In this document: in pieces, positions 13,007 through 24,775 of the stretch
How the letters are laid out: the number at the start of each line of letters is the position of its first letter
How positions within the stretch are numbered: position 1 is the first letter of the stretch
Origin: Ignelater luminosus
Lineage: Eukaryota; Arthropoda; Insecta; Coleoptera; Elateridae
NCBI GenBank assembly: GCA_011009095.1
Contig: VTPC01001891.1
Span: forward strand, 238,768 to 302,767
Direction: 5' to 3'
Length of the DNA stretch: 64,000 nt
Notes under the pieces: model-generated
Seen by the model: only the letters and a program-made list of their open reading frames with translations
Databases searched by the model: none
What the model was told of the DNA's origin: nothing
Made by a program: the position numbers and the translations under genes

Positions 13007-13294
13007 CAGTAATTTTCAACCTTTTTTTCGTCACGGTACACTTTTAATAATTTAAAGATATGGCGGCACACTAACGATAAGATAGATTTAAAATTTTACT
13101 AAACTAGTATATAGCTTTGTTTGGGTTAAATCTAGAACCAGTCCAGAACTGTAATAGTCATGCGCATTGGTTCAGTCAGTCCCCGCTACGAAGGTAGAAC
13201 CAATCGAACTAGTTGTCTGATGTCGCTTATATATGGGTATTCGTAGTGTCGGCACATTTCAAAAATCTCGCGGCACACTGGTTGAGAATCACTG
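13007..13294. mobile_element. hAT-type MITE with perfect 8-bp target duplication
   Basis: The left end begins CAGTAATTTTCAACC and the right end finishes GGTTGAGAATCACTG, imperfect inverted repeats of the CAGTGxTTCTCAACC type common in animal hAT elements. Both ends are flanked by GTATAAAA (12999-13006 and 13295-13302), the 8-bp duplication expected of hAT. At 288 bases with no open frame it is non-autonomous. It lies in the 5' part of the antisense MADF gene. Confidence 0.88.
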
Positions 13295-13302
13295 GTATAA
13301 AA

Positions 13303-14174
13303 GATAAAAGCAGGGAAAGCAAACTTGCTTGAACGCTTTGCTTTGCTCAACTATAAAACAGCGTTTTTGCATCTCTGGCGTACGTGTCACTGTGCGTGTT
13401 CAACTTGCAAAATGTTTTCTCCTTAATCCTTAATATTCATATTTTATACAATTTTACTTGTATTGCAGATAGAACAATACCATCTCTACAAATATTGGGC
13501 TGTGTAAAGCAATTGGTCTCGATTTGTTTATGGCAATGGATGTGTTGTTTCTCATGTGATGCGTTTTTAAACTAGTAATACTAAATTATTTTCTGGAATA
13601 CTCCAAGCTTATTGTTTTATACCGAAATCTCGCAATATCTCTATAATAACACAGACAGAAGATGGAATATTAAAATGTAATTCTTCGTGTCGATGTTGAT
13701 TATGAGGTGTCTATGCTACCTTTACATATTGTGCTAGACATATATATGATGCTAGATCACCATTAATGGTGAAAATTCTTCATTACATTTTTTGCTATAA
13801 AATGCATTTTGCACGATAAACGTGGTTGTGTTTTTTCATGCATATGAACTCTGTTTTACTATTTCTTTTTTTTTTAATTTAGGAAATGAAAAAACCGTAG
13901 TGCATAATTTAGTAAGATGTTGCTTTTAAACCAATCTTTACGTCAATTGTTATTTAATTATTCAGTATCTACCTTTTTACTGACCCTTGTTTAGGATACA
14001 TACCTATTTTACTTGTTTGTTTACACAGGAAACAAGTACAGTATCATTAATATTATACACGTTTTCAGTTTCAATTCAAGCGTTCGATAATAACAATCAA
14101 CACTAATATCGAAGTCTTATATTTTAGCAGTCCCGCCTTTTTTTGAAATTGTATCACATTTATATTATTAGATA
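13303..14174. other. Noncoding DNA upstream of the first Gr exon
   Basis: No gene recognised. The right end of the Harbinger element should lie near 13320-13400, where GCTTTGCTTTGCTC faintly mirrors the GAGAGCAAAGCGC sequence near 10616 on the opposite strand, but the match is too weak to call. Confidence 0.4.
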
Positions 14175-15090
14175 ATGGAAGATTTTTACGAATCCTTAAA
14201 ATATCTACATTTTTCTTGCAAATGGTTAGGAACACTAGTATGTACCTTAGAAGATAACAGGAAATATCCTAACAGAAGATATGTCATTTTAAAAAAAAGA
14301 CCTTTTATTTGATTCAATTATATTTATATCTTTAACATTGCTCAGTATTTTGCATTGTTACTGTTGTCCTCATAAATTAGATCATGTGACAACTTTTGCA
14401 TTTACACTTGCAAAATATGGAAATTACGCAACTGTGTTTGGATTTTTATTATTCCTTCATTTCCATAAAAGACGTCTTTTAAATTTAATTAATATTATTC
14501 CCGAGATTGATCAGGATCTGCTAGTATTAACAACAATCAAAATTGACTATTCGAGAGTTAAGAACAATATTGCTAGGAATTTGCTCTTGTGGTATTCATT
14601 GTTAGTAATTCAAATCGTTATCGGAGCAGCTGGAATTGAAACAATTATTTTAGAAGCAGATTTACTGTGTAACATTTCATTAACTCTTGTTTCGCTAGCG
14701 TTTGCGATTAACGTCAATTGTTTGTTGTTTGCTTTAGTAACTGCGATTAAAAAACGATTCTCTATAATAAATAAACATTTTAAGAATTTACTGAACGGTA
14801 CACGAGAATATAAGAAACTGAAGAAGAATTTAAGAAAAGCTGTCTGCATCTACATACAACTATGGGATTTAAGTAAAAAAATCAATTTTATATTTGAAGT
14901 TCCATTACTATGTAAAACTGTGTTATGCTCATTATTTGTATTAACAACGACTTTCTTTATAAGCATAGGAAAGTACAATAGCGGAAACACACTTACCGTT
15001 ACCATGTTTCTTGGAATGAACTTGTGGATTTTCATCAGTATATTGGATGTGGTATTGACCGTATACAACTTCTATAGTTTAAACTGCGAG
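14175..15090 (+). pseudogene. Gustatory receptor large exon, frameshifted (Gr copy 1)
   Basis: Insect gustatory receptors are seven-pass membrane ligand-gated channels. This exon starts MEDFYESLKYLHFSCKWLG, the divergent counterpart of the MDVYDALKPL start of its neighbours. At residue 38-39 (14291-14298, eight A after TTTT) the frame shifts by one base. It then runs open as DLLFDSII through LWDLSKKINFIFEVPLL to NFYSLNCE, ending at GAG|GTAAGT (15090/15091), the same donor position as the other copies. With the shift repaired it is 305 codons with six hydrophobic segments; TM7 and the TYhF tail are absent. The length, and the lack of other lesions, suggest either very recent inactivation or a homopolymer error. 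It is the most divergent copy and about 8.8 kb from the next. The Gr identity is secure as family, not as a named orthologue. Confidence 0.8.
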
Positions 15091-16552
15091 GTAAGTTTTA
15101 TTAATTGTATATACCACGTTTGCAGTAGTTTATACGACACGGTATACTGATTGTGTATAATAATAAGAAAAACTATCTTTACTTGACTTGATATATCGAA
15201 AATATGTATCACTATACATTATTGTTTTCGGTCACCATCAATTATATAAAATAATTAAGTTTATACCCCCTTTTCTTGAGAAACAACTGATGCCGTATGA
15301 TTACTTTTATGACTAAATATCAGGGTAGGAAATCTAGGATTTGCGCGACAGATTTAATGGTAACCAAATGGTGTAACTGGTGGTTATCGCGAGTAGCAAA
15401 AAGAAGCATTACCATTAAAAATAAAAAATCAAGCATAAAAATGATACAAATTCAGACGATTAATATTGAAACTATGACCACCTTGTTAAAAACGATTTAA
15501 ATAATTTGCAAAAATATGTGACATTGAACGCAACTTTATTTCTCGGCGCAATTACAGCGTTTCCTGAGAAAAAACACGCAAATTTATAATGCCAAGAGGG
15601 ACAACTAGGTAGTACCTTTTCTTTACCATTTCATAACCATTGATTCCAGTCTTCCCCACTACCATACTGGTTTTTAAAATGGTTTTTCTTTTATTCTCCA
15701 AATATTTATAGGCTATATAGTCACTACAGTATACAGACTTCTTACAATATCATTGACGGTACTATACTTAAGCTCCTTATTTCCTTTTGTAAAAAGCTTT
15801 CGTTGAAAATGATTCAATTAAGATTTAGGCTTCAGCTTTTTATGTTGCTGATAAAAGAAAATTCAAAAATTTCTGCTATTAAAATTTTACTTTTTAACAA
15901 ACTTTGTTGAACATTTTTAAAAGAGAGGCCACGTTCCGTTGTTTATTTGCGTAATACACGATACGTCTTCTGTAAGATTAAGAAACATACAAGGTCTTTT
16001 GAAATAATAGACTTTATATATGAATGTTAAACCTTGTAAAAGTGATGTAAGCAACCCAGTTTAGTATAAATTACGAGAACTGATGTTACAAACGAAATAT
16101 GACTTAAATTATTAGGGCTCTCCGACCTAAAGAAAATGATATCTGTTTGGAAAAACTGTTATTCTTGGGTTGTACTAACTAAGCTTCTCGTTGAATCTAA
16201 TTCAAAAAGTCTGAGAACTCTAATGAAAGTCAGGCCCGCCCCTATCCACCTGAACGCCCGTGTGCAAAACCTACTATGCCGCCCCCGCCCCCATCCTCTG
16301 TCCCTGAATGGGCTTGTACAAAGTAAAGAAATACTTTACAAAGTCAAATCATTTATTATCATCACATGTTTATGACGTAGCATTTTCAAAAATCAATGTC
16401 AATATCAAACGCCCGGCTCTCACTCATTTATTGTACCAAATGTGGGTTCTTTATGATTGTATCTACTTTTGTTAAGGTGGTTCGAAGCTGTAGACGTTTC
16501 GCATCTTAATTCCGATAAATGCCAATAGATGGCGTTGTTATGAGATAATTGA
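15091..16552. other. Noncoding DNA after Gr copy 1
   Basis: I looked here for a short C-terminal receptor exon (acceptor plus TYhxxxxxQF) and did not find one. Open frames at 15297-15500 and 16136-16375 match nothing. Confidence 0.5.
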
Positions 16553-17114
16553 CAAAGCCAGTTGATTGTGATACCAAGTACCGATACCAAACAAAAAACG
16601 ATTGCAAATTGAGCTCAATAACGTTTTTCTCTCCGCTAGAGGCGCTGTTGATCTACGTTAAATTTGACAAGTTTAAACGTCAGTTTATAAGTGTGAGGTT
16701 ATTAAAATTTAAATTTTAGAAAAAAGTAATTTTTAATGCCTTGTTATTGTGTATCCTTTATTCTTTGCAAAGTTTGTATGAACAAGTGCATGTTTTCCAT
16801 TATCTCGTCGTCATCTTCATCACTTTCACAATTTTTTTTATAAATTGCTGTAAAACAGATTTTGTAGGGTTTCGCAACCCTGAATAAATCGAGTTAACCC
16901 AAATAACTGTATTATTTAATTTGTTTCCAAAAAGGCATTATTTATTACCTTTTTCTAAGATTTAAATAACCTCACACTTATAAACTAACGTTTAAACTTG
17001 TCAAATTTAACGTAAATCAACAGCGCCTCTAGCGGAGAGAAAATCGTTACGAGCTCAATTTGCGATCGTTTTTTATTTGGTGTCGGTACTTGGTATCACA
17101 ATCAACTGGCTTTG
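16553..17114. repeat. Foldback element: 190-bp inverted repeat
   Basis: The left arm (16553-16742) starts CAAAGCCAGTTGATTGTGAT. The right arm (16932-17114) ends ATCACAATCAACTGGCTTTG, its exact complement, and the match continues with few changes through TTGACAAGTTTAAACGT and GTGTGAGGTTATT. The spacer is about 189 bases with no coding sequence. The structure suits a foldback MITE or a small inverted duplication. No clear target duplication was found. Confidence 0.88.
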
Positions 17115-17981
17115 ATAATAAATTGACAGAGCCGGTGTACATCTTAAATTAATCAAACTTAAAAATAAAGTGTTTATAACAACGTTGTGCGAAGTTTTAG
17201 ATAAAAACAATGGTTTTAAACAGCTCCAAAATTCTAGTATCAATCACAGAAGTATTACAGACTTAAATAATAATTTAAGGTTTGCTCCAATTGTTTCTTC
17301 GTCGAAAGGATTTTTTCCCAATATAAGGTTGTCTTGTCAGAGAGGAGAAAAAACTTTCTTTTCAAAAATTTATTAGTTATTACACCATATGATAATTAAA
17401 AGTAATTCTTGTTATAATTTTGATTTATACTATGTTGTATGTTTTATTATTAGGTCTAGTTGTTTAGATTTAGTTAATGTAAGTCTAATAAAACTTATGA
17501 TTGTTTTAAAATGTATTTTGTCTATTCTTAATTGGATATCATATATTCAGTGTTATTTTTTACTTTTCATTTAAAATAAATGGAATTTTAAAGGGCATAT
17601 CTTAATGCATAGTTAAGATACATTTTAGTGCATAACTATCCTAAGTTTAGTTATCAGCAATTTCTTAAAGTGATTGGCAATACTATACTTGGGCAAATTA
17701 TATAGCTGTCTTTTTCGGTTTAATTAAAGCTTAGCTACATCGATCGTTTACAGTTCACGTGACAAAGCGACGCGACGTCACTGTAGTTTTAAAAAAGATG
17801 GTTTTAATAACGCGACTTTAACAACATAGGATGTATTAGGTTTCTTTGTGCTTTATCGCTCTTATAAGAAATACATTACCTATCTTTCCTGTAGTGTATT
17901 CTCAAAGTGAAACGCATAGTAGGCTATATAGTAAATATGTATCGATCCTTGCCTATTACTAAAATATGTTCATATTATATC

Positions 17982-17984
<3 letters not shown>
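17115..17984. other. AT-rich noncoding DNA
   Basis: Two short hydrophobic open frames (17170-17376, 17389-17574) are low complexity and match no receptor motif. Nothing else seen. Confidence 0.5.

Positions 17985-18015
<31 letters not shown>
17985..18015. repeat. AT dinucleotide microsatellite
   Basis: About fifteen uninterrupted AT units, directly abutting the left end of the next MITE. Confidence 0.95.
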
Positions 18016-18016
<1 letters not shown>

Positions 18017-18379
18017 CGGATCCAGGATTTAAATCAAGAGGGGCGAAATATATTTGAAATTTTTTGTTTGTAATTAAAGATTAACACACAAAGTAACTAG
18101 ATAATTTTAATAAAATAATTTAACAAACAAATTAAGATTTTCACAGAAATGTTCTTTGAAGGCATCAGCCAAGACATCCGGTTTACAGGTGGCAGTAAAT
18201 CTTGCCAGTTATTTATTAGTTTTACTAGATTTCAACAAAACTTAAGTTTAAAAAAAATGCATGACTAGTGCTAGTCACACTATATTTTTATTAAATGAAT
18301 GTTTTCTTTTCTTTTCATTTTTCTTACTCTATGGGGGGGGGGCGAAGAAGCTTTCGCCCCCTCCGTGGATCCGCCACTG
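18016..18379. mobile_element. MITE with GGCGGATCC-type ends
   Basis: The left end reads GCGGATCCAGGATTTAAATC then GAGGGGCGAAA. The right end reads GGGGCGAAGAAGCTTTCG then CCGTGGATCCGCCACTG. Reverse-complemented, the right end is CAGTGGCGGATCCACGG, so the ends form an imperfect inverted repeat; the outermost CAGTG appears eroded at the left by the AT microsatellite. The CAGTGGCGGATCC end is a common type in animal MITEs. There is no coding sequence, and a run of ten G lies before the right end. Confidence 0.7.
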
Positions 18380-19565
18380 ACATATATTGTTAACATTATT
18401 ACCTGTTATTCTTTATAAAATTTTATTATTTAGATGATGAGGTATATCTGTAGTAAATTGTAGTAGCATTAATGCTTTTCATCGATTGAATGAAATGTTT
18501 TTGCTGAGATGTCAAACAATCGTTATGCAACTAGAAAATGTCTTCAAGTTTTAGTGGTAACTGTAATAACTGTAATACGGACAACGTATAATGACTTAAA
18601 CGCAGTTAACAAAACATGAATAAAAATGAGATTACAAACGTATATGATGTGTTGACATCACTTAATGTGATATATGGATATATCACAGAATATATTGTAC
18701 TCAAGACAGAATTAATTTGGAATTTGATTATTCTATTAATTGCAATTTGTTTTGTACATCCTTGCTACTGTTACAGTTAGATTGTTATTTAACGGTGGTT
18801 ACGCAATATCTCTACAAATAACAGTTGTTTTCTTATTTGCAATAAAATGATGAGTTAAAAAATTGCAAAACAAGAATACAGGTTACGAGACATAGATAAA
18901 TAACATTTGAAATCAGTTTACTGCTTAATATTGTAATATGTACAATCTGTTATATTACTAACGTAAGTATAACACAACGTCTGTATGTTTTATCCAAAGT
19001 TTAGCAGAATTCACAGAGATGAAACTTAATTCAACACTGCAACTTTCTGGTATTAGTTGGATCTTTGTGAACATTTTAGAATCTACCTTTAGGGGAACAC
19101 TGTTTTCTATTTTTTGAAAACGAGGTAAGTGAGTAACAATATTAAAAAGAATTACGTTATACTATTCTTAATTCTTTTATTTATTTTATTATTAAATACC
19201 AGCCACAGTTATGAATTTATAGGGAGGGTAAAGCATAATGGACTAGCTTTCAATTTTATGCCATCTCACTCAGACTTGTTCTTATTGTTCATTAAAACAA
19301 TTATGTGAGTTCAGCACTAATTCAGCCAACAATTTATTAGGGTTAAAAGTAAAAAAAAACGTGTTTTACTTTACAAAACGCGAATAATGAAAATTCAACA
19401 CTTGCCCCGTTTTGCATCTTCGAGCGGGCAAAACGGGACAGAAAGCAAGCAAGATGGGTCTAGGTTTAAATTGTGATATAATAGTTTACCGCTGCCGTGG
19501 TTATGTGCAACAATACCTACCTCACTTTAAGAGAACTAACATAACATAAAAAAATACCATAAATT
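18380..19565. other. Noncoding DNA
   Basis: No gene, repeat or RNA that I can support. Confidence 0.5.
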
Positions 19566-21125
19566 AAAGGCTGATTTATAAAAGACGCAATCGCAGTCGC
19601 TGACGTTGCCGCTGTCGTAATGTAAAGCTGGTGTATTTATAAAAGTCGCAACGCGTTGCGGCAACCTTAAAGTGACCTTTGATTATAACCTCAAAACTCG
19701 AATTTGAGTTGTTTTCATAAGTGGTTCTGGGGCTTTCAATAATATCTTATTATTCACATTATTAATAAAGATTATCATTACAACAGGTAGATACTAAAAT
19801 AAAACAGATATAACCTTGCATCTTGAGTGGGAGGAGTTCATCCAAGTGAACTAAAAGTGTGCGTATAAACCATAGTATATAGATTGGGAAGTAGAAAGAC
19901 TCTTCAAAAATCCTTTGTTCTTTTCAAACGCCAACCGATGACTTTGAAGTAATGGTTGGTGGCTAATACCGATATTTCGAACAGATGTCGCTACGCTAGT
20001 GTCAGTGGCGTGTGTAGATTTGTTTATGAATTACTAGAAAGGCTACCATTGCATTTTCTGTTATTAAATTTTATTTTACCAAATTTATAATGGCATTGTA
20101 TTAAATTAAAGAAAATGATGTAAATCACGCACAAATATCCAAAGAAATCAAATATATTACAATACATTTTAGATACATTATTGTTCTTGTACTCAAATAT
20201 CTATCCTTCAATGGTTACATTTAAATAAATTAATAAATAAATTGGTTGTTTTTTTCATATTTATTACTTAGTAATTTATAAAAAAATTTATTTTATTACA
20301 AATGTTTCTTATTTATTAACTAACTCAAGTATAATTTAATCTAAACTACCTACTCTATGTACATAAAAAATTAAATCAATTTATATAATACTACTTATTC
20401 ATGTCTCCAAATAATAATTTTTCGATGAGCTTTTTCCCCAGTAGCTGTGACAGATTTGAAATTGCATTAATATTTCTAGATGATCTTTATATGCATCATA
20501 GATGTTACAAAACCGTGCCCATTCCTCACATCTAAAATATTTATTTTATAATAGCATTTTCAGAGTTAATCGGAAGTAACAGAACTTTTATTCCTTACCT
20601 TTGTTTATCATTATAAAATTTAAAAAAATGCACGTTGAACGTTTCATTATTGGCTCTACACCCTTTCACGACAAAAAATGCTTTTACAAAGCATAATTAT
20701 GGAAAATAAATTAAAGGTAGCGTAGTATTTAGATTGCAGGTATAGGTAGGTTAAGTTTACTTCCACGTGTACGGCACTGATCTAACCTCGCTCGGCCGCT
20801 GGCTCGGCGCTTGACCGTTGTGACATCTATTATAGAAATGCGAACCAGCCTCCAACCTTCATGAGCTAGTTTCCCGCGTTTTTAAGAGTTGTTCTACTTC
20901 CCAATCTATATACTATGTATAAACTACTTTTGGTAAATTTGCTATTGGCAACATGGTTTTTGAGTTGACCTTGAGCAACCGCTGTCGCTGAAGTTCAACC
21001 CTCACAGGTTCAGCGTGTTGCGTTGCGACGCACGAGATTTTATAAATTAGTGCGTATGGTTACATGCATTTAGTTTCAGCGGCAACGTCAGCGACTGCGA
21101 CTGCGTCTTTTATAAATCAGCCTTT
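19566..21125. mobile_element. 1.56 kb inverted-repeat element carrying a nested element
   Basis: Its ends are inverted copies: left AAGGCTGATTTATAAAAGAC followed by GCAATCGCAGTCGCTGACG, right CGTCAGCGACTGCGACTGCG followed by TCTTTTATAAATCAGCCTT. About 46 bases match with very few changes. The inner flanks also carry related CAACGCGTTGCG/CGCAACGCA-type sequence. The bulk of the interior is a second element (19871-20917), so the host element itself is only about 0.5 kb and non-autonomous. Confidence 0.85.
19871..20917. mobile_element. Nested 1.05 kb inverted-repeat element with 7-bp target duplication
   Basis: The ends are CATAGTATATAGATTGGGAA (left) and TTCCCAATCTATATACTATG (right), perfect inverted repeats that continue as GTAGAA/TTCTAC. 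Flanking TATAAAC occurs at 19864-19870 and 20918-20924, a 7-bp target duplication. There is no transposase frame inside. A diagnostic stretch (TTGTTCTTTTCAAAxGCC then GATATTTCGAACAGATGTCGC) recurs at 43133-43225, so the family has at least two copies in this window. Confidence 0.85.
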
Positions 21126-21664
21126 TAAAAATTGTTTATTGCGTGATGGAAGGAATACATGGTTTGCAAATGTCACTGATGTAAAAGCCGTTGTTTGGAA
21201 CAAAGTTCGTGCCAAAACTTTTTTTTATTTTATACGTCATCAACCAAATCTTTGGCACGAATGTATTCAAACTACCTAGAAAATAGGGTGACCCGTTTTA
21301 CCTTCTGGCCCAGTTTGCCTCTCTCTTCTAAGTGTGACTATAAAAACCAAAGATTTATTTTTATACTTGTGAATTAAATACACAGCTTCCAGGATAAAAA
21401 GACACATTGTTTTAGACATGACAATGTTAGAATTCCGTGAGTTATAGAAAGTAGCCTAGAAGTGACACGCGCAGATTAATGTTAGCAATACTTTTAACTG
21501 TTTTTTTTGCAAGACAAAAACTTCGGTGCAGTTATATACAGAGCATCCTACCCAAAGGAATAGAGCACAAGAAATATGTATTTGTTAGAATCGCGCCAAT
21601 TCTTACAGAAGTTAACGTTTTGAGAAATAATAGCATGTAATGTTCGAATATTCTTGTGCGTCTA
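21126..21664. other. Noncoding DNA
   Basis: No recognised gene. Short frames at 21064-21377 are partly the terminal repeat of the preceding element. Confidence 0.5.
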
Positions 21665-21905
21665 GTCAAAGCTTTTATCAGCAGCAAACTGAGTTTGGTA
21701 ATATCGTTTATGTAAATTAAAAACAAAACCGGACCCAAGACGGATCCTCGAGGAACACCGCTCTTTATGATTCTAGTATTTGCTTTGACCCAATTTACGT
21801 TGGCTGTTTGTTTTCTTTTAGAAAAAATACAGTTTAAAACACTTTAAAGCAATACCACGAATACTAATTGATTTTGGTTTCTCTTAATGCTTGCGCAGGT
21901 AACTT
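21665..21905 (-). pseudogene. LINE reverse-transcriptase fragment
   Basis: On the minus strand the sequence reads SIRGIALKCFK, then KRKQTANVNWVKANTRIIKS, then [20 protein letters not shown]. That is the palm-domain signature of non-LTR retrotransposon reverse transcriptase (family pattern GIRGxALxWFxSYLSxRxQ then [21 protein letters not shown]). The catalytic FADD box that should follow is absent, a frameshift separates the first block from the second, and the rest of the element is gone. A Jockey/CR1-like source is likely but not proven. Confidence 0.8.
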
Positions 21906-23875
21906 AGTCTGGACAAAATAAATTAAATTCATAAAGGTTATGTACTTATTCCTGATTTGTATAGAAACAGAACCATTCCCATGGAATATCAAAATTAGAA
22001 TTATGAGCAAAGAACGGATGTGAGCTAGCGGTGACTCAATGCTGTTGAAAGTAGATTATTACGTGTAGAAGTAGAAAAAGTATGAGCGCGTTCTCGCGTT
22101 ACTTCCATGCGTAAGTTTATTCGTCTTCAATGCAATGTACAATACTTATCAGCGTAAACTTATTCGGGAATTACCCGTTATCAGCTAGGCAGTTTACCAG
22201 CGGAATAGTTATAGGGGTCGACTGGTGGTATTACTAGTCGCTGCTATTCCTTTCGCTTATGTACTTTACTGATTACGGCAAGAAATTACTGTAAATCAAA
22301 TTTCTTAATTTCTTGAAAACGTATTCCAAAATGCACCTTACAGTGGTATTTGTTCTTGATGTTGCTTTGGCATAATACACAATGGAACAATTTACGACTT
22401 GATGGGTACATTTAGTATTGATAATAGCGACGACCTATTGTTATTCATAAAATTCTTATCAGGTTCTTGTCTAGATTGTATTCTTTTACGCTTCTTTTCT
22501 CTATGGCGATGTTGAAGTTGATAGCTACGTATTCGAACACGGCCACCGTGGTTTGTCCTTTAATTTTCTCTTTCTACTAAATATTTTCGTAATGCATTCG
22601 ATGGACTGAAAACTAATTTGAATTGTTTCCGATTACTACATAATAATTGTTGCATAATCTCATCTTTTGCTTTTGCGTTACTTTGTCTATTATTCGTAGT
22701 ATTGCTTGACACCATGCAGTTACATCATTTCTTCTCTTTTTATTTCGAAGAAGTAATAAAACGTCTGTCTTCTCGGTACCATCCTAAGACAGAAATAACT
22801 TGAATTAATATTGTTTTGCAATAATTGTTATTATCCACAACAATCAGAAGTACCGCGCTGATTAATGTTGGGTGGTACTAGGACATAACGGGGATTTGAA
22901 CTAAAATGGATTTTTAGTTTTATGATTCTTCAAATTATTGATTCTGATTTTTAATTAATTTTAGTTCTAGTTCGAACCCGTAGTACATAATAGCATAGTT
23001 AATTAGTAGCATTGTGGAAAAGAATGCTACATGCAACCTTCACTTTTGATAGATCTCAAAAAGTACTTCCACCCACGATCGTACCAATTATACTATAAAA
23101 TACCTACATTCTTAAGAGCAAAGAAACTTAACGTGTAGGTGTTTAGTATTACGTTCTCGTAGCAAAGATGAACTGATGCTCAGGTACTTATCTAGAATCT
23201 ACTGCAAGTCTTATTTGGATATGAGGCACTCGACTGATGGTACGTGACAATACAGAAAATTGAATAATGCAAAACCAAGCAGGAAAAAAAATTGATATAC
23301 CTGAAAACAATTATTTTACGGACTTATACCCTAAAGAAGGTAGAGTAACGGTATCACCAGATGGAGTTGAGCATAAGCAAAAGAGCTGTAATTCTTTTTT
23401 TTGGGGCTGAGCCCATCTGGCTATTAGCCGACTTCAAATTAGTCTCGACTGCTTCGATCATGTATGCATACCAAAATTAACTTAATAATCTACTATTTGT
23501 TGTTACAGTAAACAAATTCTTAGAAGTCCTTTGTCAAAGAACCAATTATGACAGAACTCGAAAAAATTGATTTCTTTCTATCAAGAATAGTAATAAATTA
23601 TACTTTCAGTGTATTAATAATTTCTTATACCAAATATAACAGGATACAAAAAGACTTTTAAGAAAATTGAGTATTTGAGATAATTTATTACATTATATAG
23701 GTTATTATATTAAAAAGACATCATTAATACTGCATTAAATTTTCATCGTTCTTTGTAAAAACTTGCAAGACTTATAAAAAGAAGTTTACGAATTATTTTA
23801 GTTTGCATATAGTATTAATGTTAAACGCAAGCTTTGGGTTGCTTTAAAGATCATAGAAAATTAAGCTAATTCGAA
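21906..23875. other. Noncoding DNA upstream of Gr copy 2
   Basis: No gene recognised. A weak inverted repeat with ends like GGTACTAGG and AACCCGTAGTAC lies at about 22872-22990. The last 150 bases before the Gr start are AT-rich, as expected for an insect promoter, but I see no decisive element. Confidence 0.45.
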
Positions 23876-24775
23876 ATGGACATGTACGATGCACTGAAAC
23901 CTCTTCATTTTATAAGTAAATACACTGGGCTGACCGCATACTCCCTTCAGGAGAGCAACAAACGAAAATATATTCTTTTAAAAAGAAATATTGTTTTAAA
24001 TTACATTATATTAACAATTATACTGACAGTGTATTTTATAACAATGTATCATACAGCGCTACTAGATATAGCTCAAGTTAAAAGTACATACGGAGTTGTT
24101 ACAATTATGCTGTATTTTACTAGCACTATTAATTTGGTAGGAACAATAGTCTTCTTCTGTATGCATAAAACACGTTTGATAAATTTCATTGAAAACCTAG
24201 TTAACCTTGATTGTAACGTATTCAACATGTTTGGAGATAAAATTTGTTATAGAATATGTAGGAAAAAACTAATTTTGAAAATTAGTTTTTATTACATATT
24301 TATTGTGATTGTGGCTAGCTCTGACCTCCACGGGGCGTTATACTCGGAATATCCATTTTGGACATGCTTTTGTTTGAGTTTCTACTATATTTCACTCTTA
24401 CTAACGGCCCATCGTTCGTTATGGTTACAGTTCTTTCTCGTAGAAATTCAAAAAAGGTTTCATATTATGAATAAGTTTTTAAATTACGAAGTCCAGAATA
24501 AGCCTACTGTTAAAAACATTAAAGAAGTCTTTAAAATATATACTCGCTTGTGGGATATTAGCAAGCGCATACATACGTTGTATGAAAGTCAGTTACTTGC
24601 TCAAATCTTTATGTGCACTACACTTTGTTTATACGTATTGTTTCTGGTAATCGAATATAATGATGATGTATCCGAAGATGAACTCTTTTTCGCATTATCT
24701 GGAAGCATATGGACATTTCTCCAGTTTATGGAAATAGTTCTTACTATTTACTCTTCTTCTAGTTTAGGCGTTGAG
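23876..24775 (+). CDS. Gustatory receptor large exon (Gr copy 2)
   Basis: An intact 300-codon coding exon for the first six membrane passes of an insect gustatory receptor, a ligand-gated channel of taste neurons. It starts MDMYDALKPLHFISKYTGLT, the shared start of this cluster, after AATTCGAA. Hydrophobic segments lie at about residues 37-58, 73-95, 131-150, 161-182, 243-262 and 274-295. The intracellular signature LWDISKRIHTLYESQLL sits at about 226-242, as in most Grs. The exon ends GTT GAG|GTAAGT, phase 0. Read through the donor, the frame continues only to 24832. Full Grs are usually 370-430 residues with a C-terminal TYhxxxxxQF, so 70 or more residues come from exons not seen nearby. 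No lesions. Which taste ligand it binds cannot be told from sequence. Confidence 0.88.

Noticed and set aside
14610..15068. Minus-strand frames overlapping Gr copy 1
   Set aside because: Shadows of the receptor coding strand; hydrophobic only because the sense strand codes membrane segments.
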